A stretch of 64,000 bases of DNA from Solirubrobacter soli DSM 22325 (GTDB lineage: Bacteria > Actinomycetota > Thermoleophilia > Solirubrobacterales > Solirubrobacteraceae): contig NZ_AUIK01000030.1 of assembly GCF_000423665.1 (NCBI RefSeq), positions 1 to 64,000 of the forward strand, in the 5' to 3' direction. Positions 11,498-21,308 of the stretch are shown here, in pieces (position 1 is the first letter of the stretch; each line of letters begins with the position of its first letter). The position numbers were made by a program, and so were the translations under genes. The notes under the pieces were generated by a model. That model searched no databases. It saw nothing but the letters and a program-made list of their open reading frames with translations, and had not been told where the DNA came from.

Positions 11498-13069
11498 TCA
11501 TCGGTCCAGCTCGAATATCTCGTCGAAGTGCTCCAGGCCCGCGCGGGTGTGGGCGATCACCAGCACGCCCCCGCGTGCGCCGAGGCGTTCGTGCAGCGCC
11601 CGCGCCGCCGGCGGGTCGAGGTGCGCGGCCGGCTCGTCGAAGATCACCAGCGGCGCGGTGGTCAGCAGCCCACGCGCGACCGCGACGCGACGCCGCTGCC
11701 CGCCGGAGAGCCGTTCGCCCTCCTCACCGACGTGGGTGTCGAGGTCGATGTCGAGGCCGACCGCGTCGAGCGCCTCGCGCAATTCGTCGTCGGTCGCGTC
11801 GCGGTTCGCGAGCCTGAGGTTCTCGCGCACGGTCGTGGCGAACAGGTGCGCGTCCTGCGCGATCAGCACGACGTGGCGGCGCAGGTCGTCCTGCGCGAGC
11901 TGCCTGACGTCCACGCCGCCGTAGGTGACGACGCCCCGGTCCGGGTCGCGCAGCCGCACGAGCAGGTGCGCGAGCGTGGTCTTCCCACACCCGCTCGGCC
12001 CGAGCAGCGCGACCGACCGCCCGGGCGCCAGCTCGATGTCGACGCCGCCGAGCACGCCCCGCCAGTCGACTCCGCGCGCCGCGAGCACGGGCCCCGCCGC
12101 CGGGAGCGGCGCGGATGGGTCGGTGACCGGGACCGGCGCGTCCGTCAGCGCCTCGAGCCGCCGGGCGGCTTCGGCGCAGGCGCCGAGGTGCTGCGCGGCG
12201 CCCGCGAGCGGCGGGACGACCTCGAACGCGGCGATCGTCAGGAGGGCAAGGGCGCCGAGGGCGACCGGGGACGTGTTGCCGATCGACACCGCGAGCACCG
12301 CCACGACCGCGAGGCCCGCGAGCGCGGTGGCGACGCCGTTCGCGAGGCCGCCGGCGAGCGCGTCGCGGCCGGTCAGCCGCGCGAGTCGCGCGTCGGCCGC
12401 GCGAACGCGGCGCAGCCGTTCCTGGTCCTGGCCGAGCAGCGCGAGCTCCGCGGCGCCGCCGAGCGCCTCGACGAGCTCGGACGTGAGCTCCGCGCGTGCC
12501 GGCGCCTGGCGGCGGGCGGCGGTGCGCGCGGTCAGGCCCGCCGCCGCCGGGACCGCAAGGGCGGCGAGGACGAGCGCCCCCACGAGCACGAAGCCCGCGG
12601 CGGGCAGGATCAGCCGCGCGATCGTCCCCGTGACACCGATCACGAGCGCGGCGACCACGGGCGGGACGAGCGCGCGCAGATACAGGTGCTGGAGCTGGTC
12701 GACGTCGGCGACGAAGCGGCTCAGCACGTCGCCGGTCCGCAGCCCCGGCAGCCCGGCGGGCACGAGCGGCGCGAGGCGCGCGTAGAACCGCTCCCGCAGG
12801 TCCGCGAGCACCCGGAACGCCAGATCGTGCGTCGTCAGCCGCTCCCCGTAGCGCAGCCCCGCCCGCGCGATCCCGAACGCCCGCACTCCAACGATCGCCA
12901 TCGTCAACTGCAGGATCGGCGGCTGCTCCGACGCCCGCACGATCAGGTAGCCCGAGGTGGTGAGAAGCCCGACCGACGCGAGCACCGCCGCGGCGCCGAA
13001 CGCGACGGCGACCGCGAGCCGCCCCCGGCGAGGGGCGACGAGCGCCGCGGCTCGCGACAGCGCGCTCAT
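11498..13069 (-). CDS. cydC: CydC subunit of the cytochrome bd assembly ABC exporter
   Basis: 523 residues: six-helix exporter domain (res ~1-300), then an ATPase with Walker A GPSGCGKTT, signature LSGGQRRRVAVARG and Walker B LVIFDEP. With CydD it forms a heterodimer exporting thiols (glutathione/cysteine or similar), needed to mature cytochrome bd. The start ATG overlaps the cydD stop (ATGA) and is preceded by GGAGG. It is the last gene of the cydABDC operon. Confidence 0.88.
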   Translation of the reverse strand: MSALSRAAALVAPRRGRLAVAVAFGAAAVLASVGLLTTSGYLIVRASEQPPILQLTMAIVGVRAFGIARAGLRYGERLTTHDLAFRVLADLRERFYARLAPLVPAGLPGLRTGDVLSRFVADVDQLQHLYLRALVPPVVAALVIGVTGTIARLILPAAGFVLVGALVLAALAVPAAAGLTARTAARRQAPARAELTSELVEALGGAAELALLGQDQERLRRVRAADARLARLTGRDALAGGLANGVATALAGLAVVAVLAVSIGNTSPVALGALALLTIAAFEVVPPLAGAAQHLGACAEAARRLEALTDAPVPVTDPSAPLPAAGPVLAARGVDWRGVLGGVDIELAPGRSVALLGPSGCGKTTLAHLLVRLRDPDRGVVTYGGVDVRQLAQDDLRRHVVLIAQDAHLFATTVRENLRLANRDATDDELREALDAVGLDIDLDTHVGEEGERLSGGQRRRVAVARGLLTTAPLVIFDEPAAHLDPPAARALHERLGARGGVLVIAHTRAGLEHFDEIFELDR

Positions 13070-14673
13070 GCCGCCACCTCCGTGGCACCGACCGCGACCA
13101 CGTGGTCGGCCGTCGCCGCGAGCTCCGGGCGGTGGGCGATCAGCAGCGTCGTGCGGCCGAAACGCAGCCGGTCGAGCGCGTCGCCGACGACCGTCGCCGA
13201 CGCCTCGTCGAGGTGGGCGGTGGGCTCGTCGAGCACGAGGAACGGGGCATCCCGGACGAAGGCCCGGGCGATCGCCAGCCGCTGCGCCTCGCCGGCCGAC
13301 AGCGCGCGGCCGCCGTCGCCGACGCGCAGCGACAGATCCGAGACGAAGTCGGCGCCGGCGTCGAACAGCGCCGTCCAGAGCTCCGCGTCGGTCGCGGACG
13401 GGCGGCCGAGACGGAGGTTCTCGGCGATCGTGCCCGCGTACAGCCGCGCCCGCTGCGGGACGTAGGCGCAGGTGGAGCGCCACGCGGCGGGGTCGACGTC
13501 GCGCAGGTCGACGCCCGCGCACGACACGCGCCCTGACGCCGGATCGGCCAGCCGCAGGGCGAGCTTGGCGAGCGTGCTCTTGCCCGACCCGCTCGGCCCG
13601 ACCAGCGCCGTCGTCTCGCCCTCACGCACCTCGAAGGAGACCTCGCTGAGCACCTCCGGTCCGCCCGGGTAGGCGAACGAGACCGCCTCGAACCGCAGCG
13701 AGCCGGCGGGCGCCGCGACCGGATTCGCGGGCACGCCGACGGCGGCGGGCGCCTCGAGCGCGCTCCGGAGCCGGCCCAGCGCATCCAGCCCGTCCGCGGA
13801 CGCGTGGAACTGTGCCCCCACGGCCCGCAGCGGCGCGTAGAGCTCCGGCGCCAGCAGCAGCACGGTCAGCCCCGCCTGGAGCTCCAGATGCCCGCCCGCC
13901 AGCTGGACCCCGATCACGCCCGCGACCAGCGCGGTGCCGAGCATCGCCAGCGCCTCCAGAACCAACGCGGACAGGAACGCGACCCGAAGCGTCCCCATCG
14001 TCTCGCGCCGGTAGCGCTCGCCGACCGCGGCCAGGGTCGACGCCTGCGCCCGGTCGCGTGCGTGTGCCCGCAGCGTCGGCAGCCCGCGCACGACGTCCAG
14101 GAAGTGGGAGGACAGCAGCGACAGCGAAGCCCAGCGGGCCTGCACCCGCGCCTGCGTCGCCACGCCCACCAGCACCATGAACAGCGGGATCAGCGGGAGC
14201 GTCGCCGCAAGGATCAGCGTCGGCACCAGAGCAAGCCCCGACAACCACCCGAGCACCGTCACGGGCACGAACGCGCTCAGCGCCAGCTGCGGGAGGAAAC
14301 GCGCGAAGTACGGCTCGACGGCGTCGATCCCCGTCACCGCGAGCGCGGCGAGCTCGCCGGTCGCGGGCGTGTCGAGCCCGTCCGGCCGCCGGACCAGGAA
14401 CTGCTCAGCGAGCCGCCCGCGCAGGTCGCTCATGACGCGCGCGGCGCCGCGCCGTCCCGCCACCTCGAACGCGAAGTCCAGCCCCGCCCGCGCCACGACC
14501 ACGCCCGCGAGCCACGGCAGCGGTGCCAAGGACATCGACGCGATCGCCTCCGCGAGCAGCGCGGCCTGGGCGACGATCACCACCGCCGACACCGCGGCGA
14601 GGCCGAACGTCACGAACAGATGCCGCCGCGCCGGCCGCGAGATCCGCAGCAGCGCGGGATCGACCGGCCTCAC
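13066..14673 (-). CDS. cydD: CydD subunit of the cytochrome bd assembly ABC exporter
   Basis: 535 residues: membrane exporter domain then ATPase with Walker A GPSGSGKST, signature LSAGEAQRLAIARA and Walker B FLVLDEPTAHLDE. The signature has Ala where LSGGQ has its second Gly and Glu for Gln, which suggests ATPase asymmetry between CydD and CydC. The GTG start overlaps the cydB stop as GTGA; upstream residues in the same frame are shadow of cydB. Confidence 0.88.
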   Translation of the reverse strand: MRPVDPALLRISRPARRHLFVTFGLAAVSAVVIVAQAALLAEAIASMSLAPLPWLAGVVVARAGLDFAFEVAGRRGAARVMSDLRGRLAEQFLVRRPDGLDTPATGELAALAVTGIDAVEPYFARFLPQLALSAFVPVTVLGWLSGLALVPTLILAATLPLIPLFMVLVGVATQARVQARWASLSLLSSHFLDVVRGLPTLRAHARDRAQASTLAAVGERYRRETMGTLRVAFLSALVLEALAMLGTALVAGVIGVQLAGGHLELQAGLTVLLLAPELYAPLRAVGAQFHASADGLDALGRLRSALEAPAAVGVPANPVAAPAGSLRFEAVSFAYPGGPEVLSEVSFEVREGETTALVGPSGSGKSTLAKLALRLADPASGRVSCAGVDLRDVDPAAWRSTCAYVPQRARLYAGTIAENLRLGRPSATDAELWTALFDAGADFVSDLSLRVGDGGRALSAGEAQRLAIARAFVRDAPFLVLDEPTAHLDEASATVVGDALDRLRFGRTTLLIAHRPELAATADHVVAVGATEVAA

Positions 14674-15683
14674 GAGCGCAGCTTCTCGAACGGCCCGAAG
14701 TCCTCCGCCCCCAGCCGGTTGCGGAACACCCAGTACGACCAGGCCTGATAGGCCACGACGATCGGCACGAACACCACCGCGACGACCGTCATCACGGTCA
14801 GCGTGTAGCTCGTCGAGGCGGCGTTGAAGAGCGTCAGGTCCGGCCCCGGCCCGCTCGAGACGATCGCGGCGGGGAACAGCTCCGCGAACAACCCGCAGAA
14901 GAGCGCGACGATCGTGGCGGCGCTGAACGCGAACGCGCGCCCCGGCGTGACCCGCGTCGCGGCCACGGCCGCGACGACGGCGAGCGCCGAGAGCACCGTC
15001 GGCACCGGCTCGAAGCCGTTGCGCACCGCGGTCCAGACGGCGAACAGCGCGACGATCCCCGCCGCGACCGGCGCCGCCACCCGCCAGACCGCCAGCGCCC
15101 GCGACTCCAGGTCCCCCTTCAGCCGCAGCGCCAGGAACCCCGCGCCATGGGCGAGGAAGAGCGACAGCGTCACCAGCCCGCCGAGCAGCCCGTACGGGTT
15201 CAGCAGCGAGAACAACGTCCCGTCGAAGGCGCCGGCGCGGTCCAGCGGCACGCCACGGACGATGTTCGCCCACGCGACGCCCCACAGCAGCGCCGGCAGC
15301 GCGCTCCCGAAGAAGATCGACCAGATCCAGAACGAGCGCCACCGCGGCCGCGTGTCCTTCCCCCAGAACTCGAACGCCACGCCGCGCACGATCAGCGCCG
15401 CGAGGATCACGAAGAGCGCGATGTAGAACCCGCTGAAGAGCGTCGCGTACCAGACCGGGAACGCCGCGAACGTCGCTCCGCCCGCGACCAGCAGCCAGAC
15501 CTCGTTCCCGTCCCAGAGCGGCCCGATCGAATGGATCGTCGCGCGCGTCTCGGCCTCGTCACGCGCGATGAAGCGCAGCAGCATGCCGACGCCGAAGTCG
15601 AAGCCCTCGAGCACGAAATAGCCGAGCCAGAGGACGCAGATCAGCAGGAACCAGATGGTCTGGAGAACAGTGGGATCGTGCAT
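14670..15683 (-). CDS. cydB: cytochrome bd quinol oxidase subunit II
   Basis: 337 residues with about eight to nine membrane helices. The family signature is near the N terminus: FVLEGFDFGVGML followed by GPLWDGNEVWLL. CydB carries no heme and stabilises CydA in the inner membrane. It starts 2 bp after the cydA stop and overlaps the cydD start, so all four genes form one transcription and translation unit. Confidence 0.93.
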   Translation of the reverse strand: MHDPTVLQTIWFLLICVLWLGYFVLEGFDFGVGMLLRFIARDEAETRATIHSIGPLWDGNEVWLLVAGGATFAAFPVWYATLFSGFYIALFVILAALIVRGVAFEFWGKDTRPRWRSFWIWSIFFGSALPALLWGVAWANIVRGVPLDRAGAFDGTLFSLLNPYGLLGGLVTLSLFLAHGAGFLALRLKGDLESRALAVWRVAAPVAAGIVALFAVWTAVRNGFEPVPTVLSALAVVAAVAATRVTPGRAFAFSAATIVALFCGLFAELFPAAIVSSGPGPDLTLFNAASTSYTLTVMTVVAVVFVPIVVAYQAWSYWVFRNRLGAEDFGPFEKLRS

Positions 15684-15685
15684 GG

Positions 15686-17086
15686 CTAGTAGGTGAGGAC
15701 CAGGTCGGGGCGGTCAGAGGAAGCGGGCTCGACGGTCACCGCCGGCCCGTGGGCGGCCTCGCGGGCGAACAGGCGCCCGCCGATCGCGCCCAGCACGGCG
15801 TAGAGCAACGTGAAGCCGACGAGGGTCAGCAGCACCTGGGCGGACGAGACGGTCGGCGAGCCCGCGTCGTCGGTCTTCAAGAGCCCGAACACGACCCACG
15901 GCTGGCGGCCCATCTCCGTGAAGATCCACCCGGTCGAGTTCGCGACGAACGGCAGCGCCGCCGCCGGGAGCAACAGCCACAGGTAGCGCCGTGACGCCCC
16001 CAACTTCCCGCGCCGCTGCAGGAGCACCCCGAACGCCGCGAGCAGGAACATCACGACGCCCGCGCCGACCATCAGCCGGAACGACCAGTAGGTGACGCCG
16101 ACGATCGGGCGGTACTCACCCGGCCCGTAGCGCGCCTCGTATTCGCGCTGGATCTCGTTCATCCCGCGCACGGTCCCGTCGAACGAGTTCGTCGCCATCA
16201 GCGAGAGCGTGTTCGGGACCTTGATGTTGACCTTCAGATGCTTCGGGTCGTGGGCGACGTCGCCGAACGCGAAGAGCGAGAACCCCGCGCTGGACTCGGT
16301 GTCCCAGAGGGCCTCAGCCGCGGCCATCTTCATCGGCTGCTGCTCCTCCATCAGCTGCCCGTTGAAGTGGCCGACGAGCAGCGTCGCCAGCGCGACGACC
16401 GCGATCGACGGCAGCAGCAGCCGCGCCGACCCCACGATCACCTCGTCGGACCCGCGCCGCAGATGCCACGCGCAGACGCCGAGCATCAGCATCCCCGCCG
16501 TCGCCGGCGCGCCGAGGATCGTGTGCGCGAACGCGAACAGCGCCGTCGAGTTGGTCAGCACGGCGAAGATCGACGTCATCTCCGCGCGCCCGCGCATCGC
16601 GTTGAACTCGTAGCCGACGGGGTGCTGCATCCACGAGTTCGCCGCGAGGATGAAGTACGCCGACAGCACGGTCCCGATCGCGAACGCCCAGATGCAGAGC
16701 AGGTGCACGCGCGGCGTGAGCTTCCCGCGCCCGAAGATCCACAGCCCGATGAAGGTGGACTCCAGGAAGAACGCGGCCAGGCCCTCCATCGCCAGCGGCG
16801 CGCCGAAGATGTCGCCCACGTAGGCGGAGTAGTTGGACCAGTTCATGCCGAACTGGAACTCCTGGACGATCCCGGTCACCACGCCGACCGCGAACGAGAT
16901 CAGCATCAGCTTCCCCCAGAAGATCGTCATCCGCTCGTAGACCGGGTTGCCGGTGCGGTGGAAGAGCGTCTGGCAGACGGCGACGAAGACGGCCATCCCG
17001 ATCGTGACCGGGACGAAGAGGAAGTGGAAGACGGTCGTGATCCCGAACTGCAGTCGGGCGAGCTCCAACGAGGTCATGGCGAGCAT
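15686..17086 (-). CDS. cydA: cytochrome bd quinol oxidase subunit I
   Basis: 466 residues, the heme b558/b595/d subunit that oxidises quinol and reduces oxygen at low tension. Visible are the N-terminal heme region LQFGITTVFHFLFVPVTIG, NSWMQHPVGYEFN, the His-containing FAHTILGAPATAG helix and the GRQPW motif in TEMGRQPW. The quinol loop is short, as usual for actinobacterial CydA. The start could be the ATG at 17086 or the one at 17077; neither has a strong ribosome site. Confidence 0.93.
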   Translation of the reverse strand: MLAMTSLELARLQFGITTVFHFLFVPVTIGMAVFVAVCQTLFHRTGNPVYERMTIFWGKLMLISFAVGVVTGIVQEFQFGMNWSNYSAYVGDIFGAPLAMEGLAAFFLESTFIGLWIFGRGKLTPRVHLLCIWAFAIGTVLSAYFILAANSWMQHPVGYEFNAMRGRAEMTSIFAVLTNSTALFAFAHTILGAPATAGMLMLGVCAWHLRRGSDEVIVGSARLLLPSIAVVALATLLVGHFNGQLMEEQQPMKMAAAEALWDTESSAGFSLFAFGDVAHDPKHLKVNIKVPNTLSLMATNSFDGTVRGMNEIQREYEARYGPGEYRPIVGVTYWSFRLMVGAGVVMFLLAAFGVLLQRRGKLGASRRYLWLLLPAAALPFVANSTGWIFTEMGRQPWVVFGLLKTDDAGSPTVSSAQVLLTLVGFTLLYAVLGAIGGRLFAREAAHGPAVTVEPASSDRPDLVLTY

Positions 17087-17162
17087 CGAGCGCCATGCTC
17101 ATCGCCGCGCGACCGCCCGCCATCCGTACGCCGCACCGGACTGCTTGCGGAGGACTACTGAG

Positions 17163-17735
17163 CTAGCGCCGCATGAACGAGTTGGGCTCGCGGGACGGGT
17201 CGCGGACCACGCCTGCGGGCCGCTGGTCGGTGTTGACGAACAGACACAGCGGCAGCTTCTCCGTGCCCGTCACGCACGCGCGGTAGTGGTCGGTCTCGAG
17301 GCGGACGCTGTCGATGACGCCGTCCATGAACCGCGGCGCCTGGTGCGCGACGTACATGTGCACGGCCGCGGAGACCGCCGCCTCGTCGGCGTGGTCCTCG
17401 ATCAGCTCCGTGCGGTGGATCAGGCCGCCCGCGAGGATCCCGCCGGTGATCAGCACGAGCAGCACGGCGCCCGCGTAGTCGCGGGCGATCATGAACGGCA
17501 GGTCGCGCCGCCGGCGTCGCAGCAGCCAGCCGAACACGGGGGCGAGCAGCGCGACCGCGAGCAGGTTGAAGAAGCCGGCGACCAGGAACGCGCCCATCGC
17601 GTCGGCTCCGTCGCCCTGGAACGGCAGCCAGGCGACGAGCGCGGCGTCGACGATGGTCAGCACGATGAACGCGGGCCACTGCCACGCTCCTCGCAATCGC
17701 CAGCGCAGTCGGCGCCACCGTACGGACTCGACCAT
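17163..17735 (-). CDS. membrane protein of unknown function
   Basis: 190 residues. Three hydrophobic helices are clear: WPAFIVLTIVDAALVAWLPF, GAFLVAGFFNLLAVALLAPV and GAVLLVLITGGILAGGLI. A soluble C-terminal half of ~80 residues follows (YVAHQAPRFMDGVIDSVRLE, two Cys). No family is recognised. It lies between cydA and the dehydrogenase operon on the cyd strand. The start is the Met at 17735; upstream codons would reach into the promoter region of the next operon. Confidence 0.65.
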   Translation of the reverse strand: MVESVRWRRLRWRLRGAWQWPAFIVLTIVDAALVAWLPFQGDGADAMGAFLVAGFFNLLAVALLAPVFGWLLRRRRRDLPFMIARDYAGAVLLVLITGGILAGGLIHRTELIEDHADEAAVSAAVHMYVAHQAPRFMDGVIDSVRLETDHYRACVTGTEKLPLCLFVNTDQRPAGVVRDPSREPNSFMRR

Positions 17736-17882
17736 CGGGAGCGTCAAGCGTAAACCCCCATCCAATAGGCTGAACGGCACCGTCGAACCCCGAGCACCAG
17801 CGGAGATCCCGCCGCCCGGCACGGCGCGCCACCTGGCGATCCCGGGGGGCGCATAGAGACCCGAAGGGAGAGAAACCGCCAG

Positions 17883-18932
17883 ATGGCGACCGAAACCGCT
17901 CGCACCGAAGAATTACCGCCTGACGTAACCGAGCACCTCACCACAGAGGACCGCTCCGGTCTTCTGCGCGCGATGCTGATGATGCGCGGCATCGAGGAAC
18001 GCGCGATGACGCTGTATCGCCAGGGCAAAGTCCCCGGCAGCTTCTACGACGGGTTCGGCCAGGAGGCCGTCTCGGCGGGCGCGACGTGGGCCATGTCGGC
18101 TCAGGACCGCCTCTGCATCCTCCACCGCGACCTCGCCGCCCACATCATCCGCGGCGTCGAGCCGCGGCGGATCTTCGCCCAGTACATGGGCCGCCAGGAC
18201 GGCATCACCCGCGGCCGCGACGGCAACGTGCACTTCGGCGACCGCACCAAGGGCTGCGTCGGCATGGTCTCGATGCTGCCCGACATGATGCTGATCGCCA
18301 CCGGCATGGCGATGGCGTTCAAGCTGCGCGGCGAGCAGCGCTGCGCGATCACCTGGTTCGGCGACGGCTCGACCAGCCGCGGCGACTTCCACGAGGCGAT
18401 GAACTGGGCCGGCGTGCAGAAGCTCCCGGTGATCTTCGTGCTCGAGAACAACCAGTACGCGTACTCGACGCCGCTGGACCAGCAGTTCGCGGTCAACCCG
18501 ATCGAACGTGCGGCGGCGTACGGCTTCCCGGGTGTGTCCGCCGACGGCAACGACCCCGAGGCGATGTTCGAGGTCGTCCGGATCGCGCGCGAGCGCGCCC
18601 TGGCGGGCGAGGGCCCGACGCTGGTCGAGGCCGTGACCATGCGCATGCACGGGCACGCCGCCCACGACGACATGAAGTACGTCCCGACCGAGAAGGTCGA
18701 GGAGTGGCGGCGCAAGGACCCGATCGACCGCCAGACCAAGCGGCTGGAGGCGCTCGGGGTCGACGTGCAGGCGATCCGCGAGAGCGTCAAGGCCGAGATC
18801 GAGGCCGCCGTCGAGCAGGCGATGCAGTCGCCGATGCCCGACGGCAACACGGTCACCGACGGTCTGTTCGCGGACGAGCCGTCGTTGCTCGAGGACGGCA
18901 ACGCCCCCTGGTCGGGCTTCAAGGGGGCCTGA
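17883..18932 (+). CDS. thiamine-dependent 2-oxoacid dehydrogenase E1 alpha
   Basis: 349 residues, the E1 alpha chain that decarboxylates a 2-oxoacid (pyruvate most likely) with thiamine diphosphate. The TPP motif runs from GDGSTSRGDFHEAMNWAG (res ~160) to the NNQYAYSTP segment. The phosphorylation-loop region MHGHAAHDDMKYVP is present. The ATG follows GAAGGGAGAG. The chain length and sequence match the PdhA/AcoA group; branched-chain oxoacid specificity is not excluded. First gene of an E1alpha-E1beta-E2 operon without a local E3. Confidence 0.88.
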   Translation: MATETARTEELPPDVTEHLTTEDRSGLLRAMLMMRGIEERAMTLYRQGKVPGSFYDGFGQEAVSAGATWAMSAQDRLCILHRDLAAHIIRGVEPRRIFAQYMGRQDGITRGRDGNVHFGDRTKGCVGMVSMLPDMMLIATGMAMAFKLRGEQRCAITWFGDGSTSRGDFHEAMNWAGVQKLPVIFVLENNQYAYSTPLDQQFAVNPIERAAAYGFPGVSADGNDPEAMFEVVRIARERALAGEGPTLVEAVTMRMHGHAAHDDMKYVPTEKVEEWRRKDPIDRQTKRLEALGVDVQAIRESVKAEIEAAVEQAMQSPMPDGNTVTDGLFADEPSLLEDGNAPWSGFKGA

Positions 18933-18935
18933 GCC

Positions 18936-19898
18936 ATGGCCACCATGACCTACCTGCAGGCGATCGCCGACGCGATGCGCGAGGAGATGCGCTCCGACGA
19001 GCGCGTCTTCCTGATGGGCGAGGACATCGGGACGTTCGGCGGCGCCTTCAAGGTGACCGACGGCTTCATCGACGAGTTCGGCCCCAAGCGGGTGATGGAC
19101 ACGCCGCTGGCGGAGTCCGCGATCGTCGGCTGCGCGATCGGCGCCGCCGTCGAGGGCCTGAGGCCGATCGCGGAGATGCAGTTCTCCGACTTCGTCTCGT
19201 GCGCCTTCGACCAGCTCGTCAACGTCGCCGGCAAGACGTACTACCGGATGGGGCTCTCGGTGAACATCACCGTGCGGCTGCCCTCCGGCGGCGGCTTCTC
19301 CGGCGGTCCGTACCACTCGCAGAACCCCGAGGCGTGGTTCATGCACGCCCCGGGCCTGAAGATCGTCGCGCCGAGCACCGCCGAGGACGCGAAGGGTCTG
19401 CTGATCTCCGCGGTTCGCGACCCCAACCCGGTGCTCTTCATGGAGCACAAGCACCTCTATCGCCGCGTCAAGGGCGAGGTGCCGGGCGGGACGTACGAGA
19501 CGCCGTTCACGGCCCGCGTGGCGCGTCCCGGCGAGGACCTGACGGTGATCGCCTACGGCGCGATGGTCCACACCGCGCTCGAGGCCACCGCCGACCTCGA
19601 CGGCTCGATCGAGGTGCTCGACCTGCGCTCGCTCGTGCCGCTCGACGAGGAGGCGATCCTCAAGAGCGTCCGCAAGACGAGCAAGGTCGTGATCATCGAC
19701 GAGGCCAACCAGACGTGCGCGGCGGGCGCACAGGTGGCCGCGCTGATCGCCGAGCGCGCGTGGGAGGACCTGGACGGTCCGGTCGTCCGCGTCGCGACGC
19801 CCGACGTGCCGATCCCGTTCTCGCCCCCGCTCGAGCAGGCGACGCTGCCGCAGGTCGACGACGTCAGGGAGGCGTGCCGTGAGCTCCTCGAGTACTGA
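18936..19898 (+). CDS. thiamine-dependent 2-oxoacid dehydrogenase E1 beta
   Basis: 320 residues, partner of the preceding E1 alpha. Typical features: LMGEDIGTFGGAFKVT at the N terminus, GPKRVMDTPLAESAIVGCAIGAA, EMQFSDFV, and the C-terminal IEVLDLRSLVPLDEEAI. It starts 3 bp after E1 alpha and its 3' end overlaps the E2 gene by 20 bases, so the three subunits are made together. Confidence 0.9.
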   Translation: MATMTYLQAIADAMREEMRSDERVFLMGEDIGTFGGAFKVTDGFIDEFGPKRVMDTPLAESAIVGCAIGAAVEGLRPIAEMQFSDFVSCAFDQLVNVAGKTYYRMGLSVNITVRLPSGGGFSGGPYHSQNPEAWFMHAPGLKIVAPSTAEDAKGLLISAVRDPNPVLFMEHKHLYRRVKGEVPGGTYETPFTARVARPGEDLTVIAYGAMVHTALEATADLDGSIEVLDLRSLVPLDEEAILKSVRKTSKVVIIDEANQTCAAGAQVAALIAERAWEDLDGPVVRVATPDVPIPFSPPLEQATLPQVDDVREACRELLEY

Positions 19899-21219
19899 GA
19901 CGTTGGTCGACGTCACGATGCCCCAGATGGGCGTCTCCGTGGCGGAGGGCACGGTCGTCGAGTGGAAGAAGCAGGTCGGCGACTGGGTCGAGGCGGACGA
20001 GATCATCGCCGCGATCTCGACCGACAAGATCGACACCGACGTCGAGTCGCCGGCGTCGGGCCGGGTGGCGGAGATCATCACGCAGGTCGGCGAGACGGTC
20101 GACGTCGGCACGGTGATGGCGCGGATCGCGACCGACGCCAAGCCGGGCGAGGCCCACGTCTCCGAGAACGGCCTGGGGACGGGCGAAGCCGCGGCGGCGA
20201 TCGAGGCGCCGGGCGAGGCGGGCGAGCTGTCCGGCGACACCGCGGCCGAGCACGACGCGTCCGCCCAGCGGCCGCCCCGCGTCGCCGGCGCGCGGCGCTA
20301 CTCGCCCGTGGTCATGCGGATCGCCGCCGAGCACGACGTCGACCTCGAGCAGGTCGAGGGCACGGGCCGCGGCGGGCGGGTGAGCAAGAAGGACGTGCTC
20401 GCGTATGTCGAATCGGGGCCGAAGGAAGAGCCGCCGATGCACATCGAGAGCCCGTACCGGCCGGACGAGCCGGTCGTGGCCCGCAAGCCGCGGCCGCGCT
20501 TGCAGCGCGTCGACGAGGTGGCCAAGCCGGCCGCTCCGGCGCCGGTGCCCACGGGCGGCCAGCCGCTCTCGCGCATGCGCCAGGCGATCGGCTCGCGGAT
20601 GGTGCAGTCGCTGCAGACCGCGGCGACCTGCACGACCATCGCCGAGGCGGACATGTCCCGCATCGAGGTCGCGCGCAAGGCGGCGGGCCTCAGCTACCTG
20701 CCGTACCAGGCGCGGGCGACGGTCGAGACCCTGCTCGAGTTCCCGCAGCTGAACGCGACCCTCGACGAGGACCACACGGTCTACACGGACGCGGTCCACC
20801 TCGGGATCGCCGTCAGCCTCGGCGAAGGCGGCCTGATCGTCCCGGTCATCCGCGACGCCCAGGACCTCAGCGTCGAGGGCCTGTCCAAGCGCATCAAGGA
20901 CATCGCCCGGCGCGCCCGTTCCCGGCAGCTCACGCCGGACGAGACCCACGGCGGCACGTTCACGATCACCAACCCCGGGCCGTTCGGCTCGATCATGGCG
21001 ACGCCCGTGATCAACCTCCCGCAGGTCGGCATCCTCGACACCGAGGCCGTGGTCAAGCGGCCGGTCGTCGTGACCGACGAGTTGGGCAACGACTCGATCG
21101 CGATCCGGTCCATGACCTACCTGTGCATGAGCTGGGATCACCGCGCCCTCGACGGGGCGTACGCCGCGCAATTCCTCACGGCGTTGCGCAAGAAGTTGGA
21201 AGCCTGGCCGATCAACTAG
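19879..21219 (+). CDS. 2-oxoacid dehydrogenase E2 (dihydrolipoyl acyltransferase)
   Basis: 446 residues: lipoyl domain with Lys50 in ISTDKIDTD, subunit-binding domain (RRYSPVVMRIAAEHDVDLEQ, ~130-165), Pro/Ala linker, and catalytic domain with intact motif H421-R-A-L-D-G. The GTG at 19879 lies inside the E1 beta end and is supported by AGGGAGG eight bases upstream. It is the canonical counterpart of the E2 at 9703. The lipoyl group must come from LipB/LipA, encoded 2.7 kb downstream. Confidence 0.9.
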   Translation: MSSSSTETLVDVTMPQMGVSVAEGTVVEWKKQVGDWVEADEIIAAISTDKIDTDVESPASGRVAEIITQVGETVDVGTVMARIATDAKPGEAHVSENGLGTGEAAAAIEAPGEAGELSGDTAAEHDASAQRPPRVAGARRYSPVVMRIAAEHDVDLEQVEGTGRGGRVSKKDVLAYVESGPKEEPPMHIESPYRPDEPVVARKPRPRLQRVDEVAKPAAPAPVPTGGQPLSRMRQAIGSRMVQSLQTAATCTTIAEADMSRIEVARKAAGLSYLPYQARATVETLLEFPQLNATLDEDHTVYTDAVHLGIAVSLGEGGLIVPVIRDAQDLSVEGLSKRIKDIARRARSRQLTPDETHGGTFTITNPGPFGSIMATPVINLPQVGILDTEAVVKRPVVVTDELGNDSIAIRSMTYLCMSWDHRALDGAYAAQFLTALRKKLEAWPIN

Positions 21220-21239
21220 GCCACACGGTCTGACGGACA

Positions 21240-21267
21240 CCCGCCCCGGCCTCAAAACCGGGGCGGG
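21240..21267 (+). terminator. strong hairpin closing the dehydrogenase operon
   Basis: CCCGCCCCGG (21240-21249) pairs with CCGGGGCGGG (21258-21267), a perfect 10-bp GC stem with loop CCTCAAAA, 20 bases after the E2 stop. No U-tract follows, a common form in high-GC actinobacteria. Confidence 0.7.
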
Positions 21268-21308
21268 ACAGACTAAAGCGCCATCGCGCCACGCCGATTA
21301 CTCAGGGC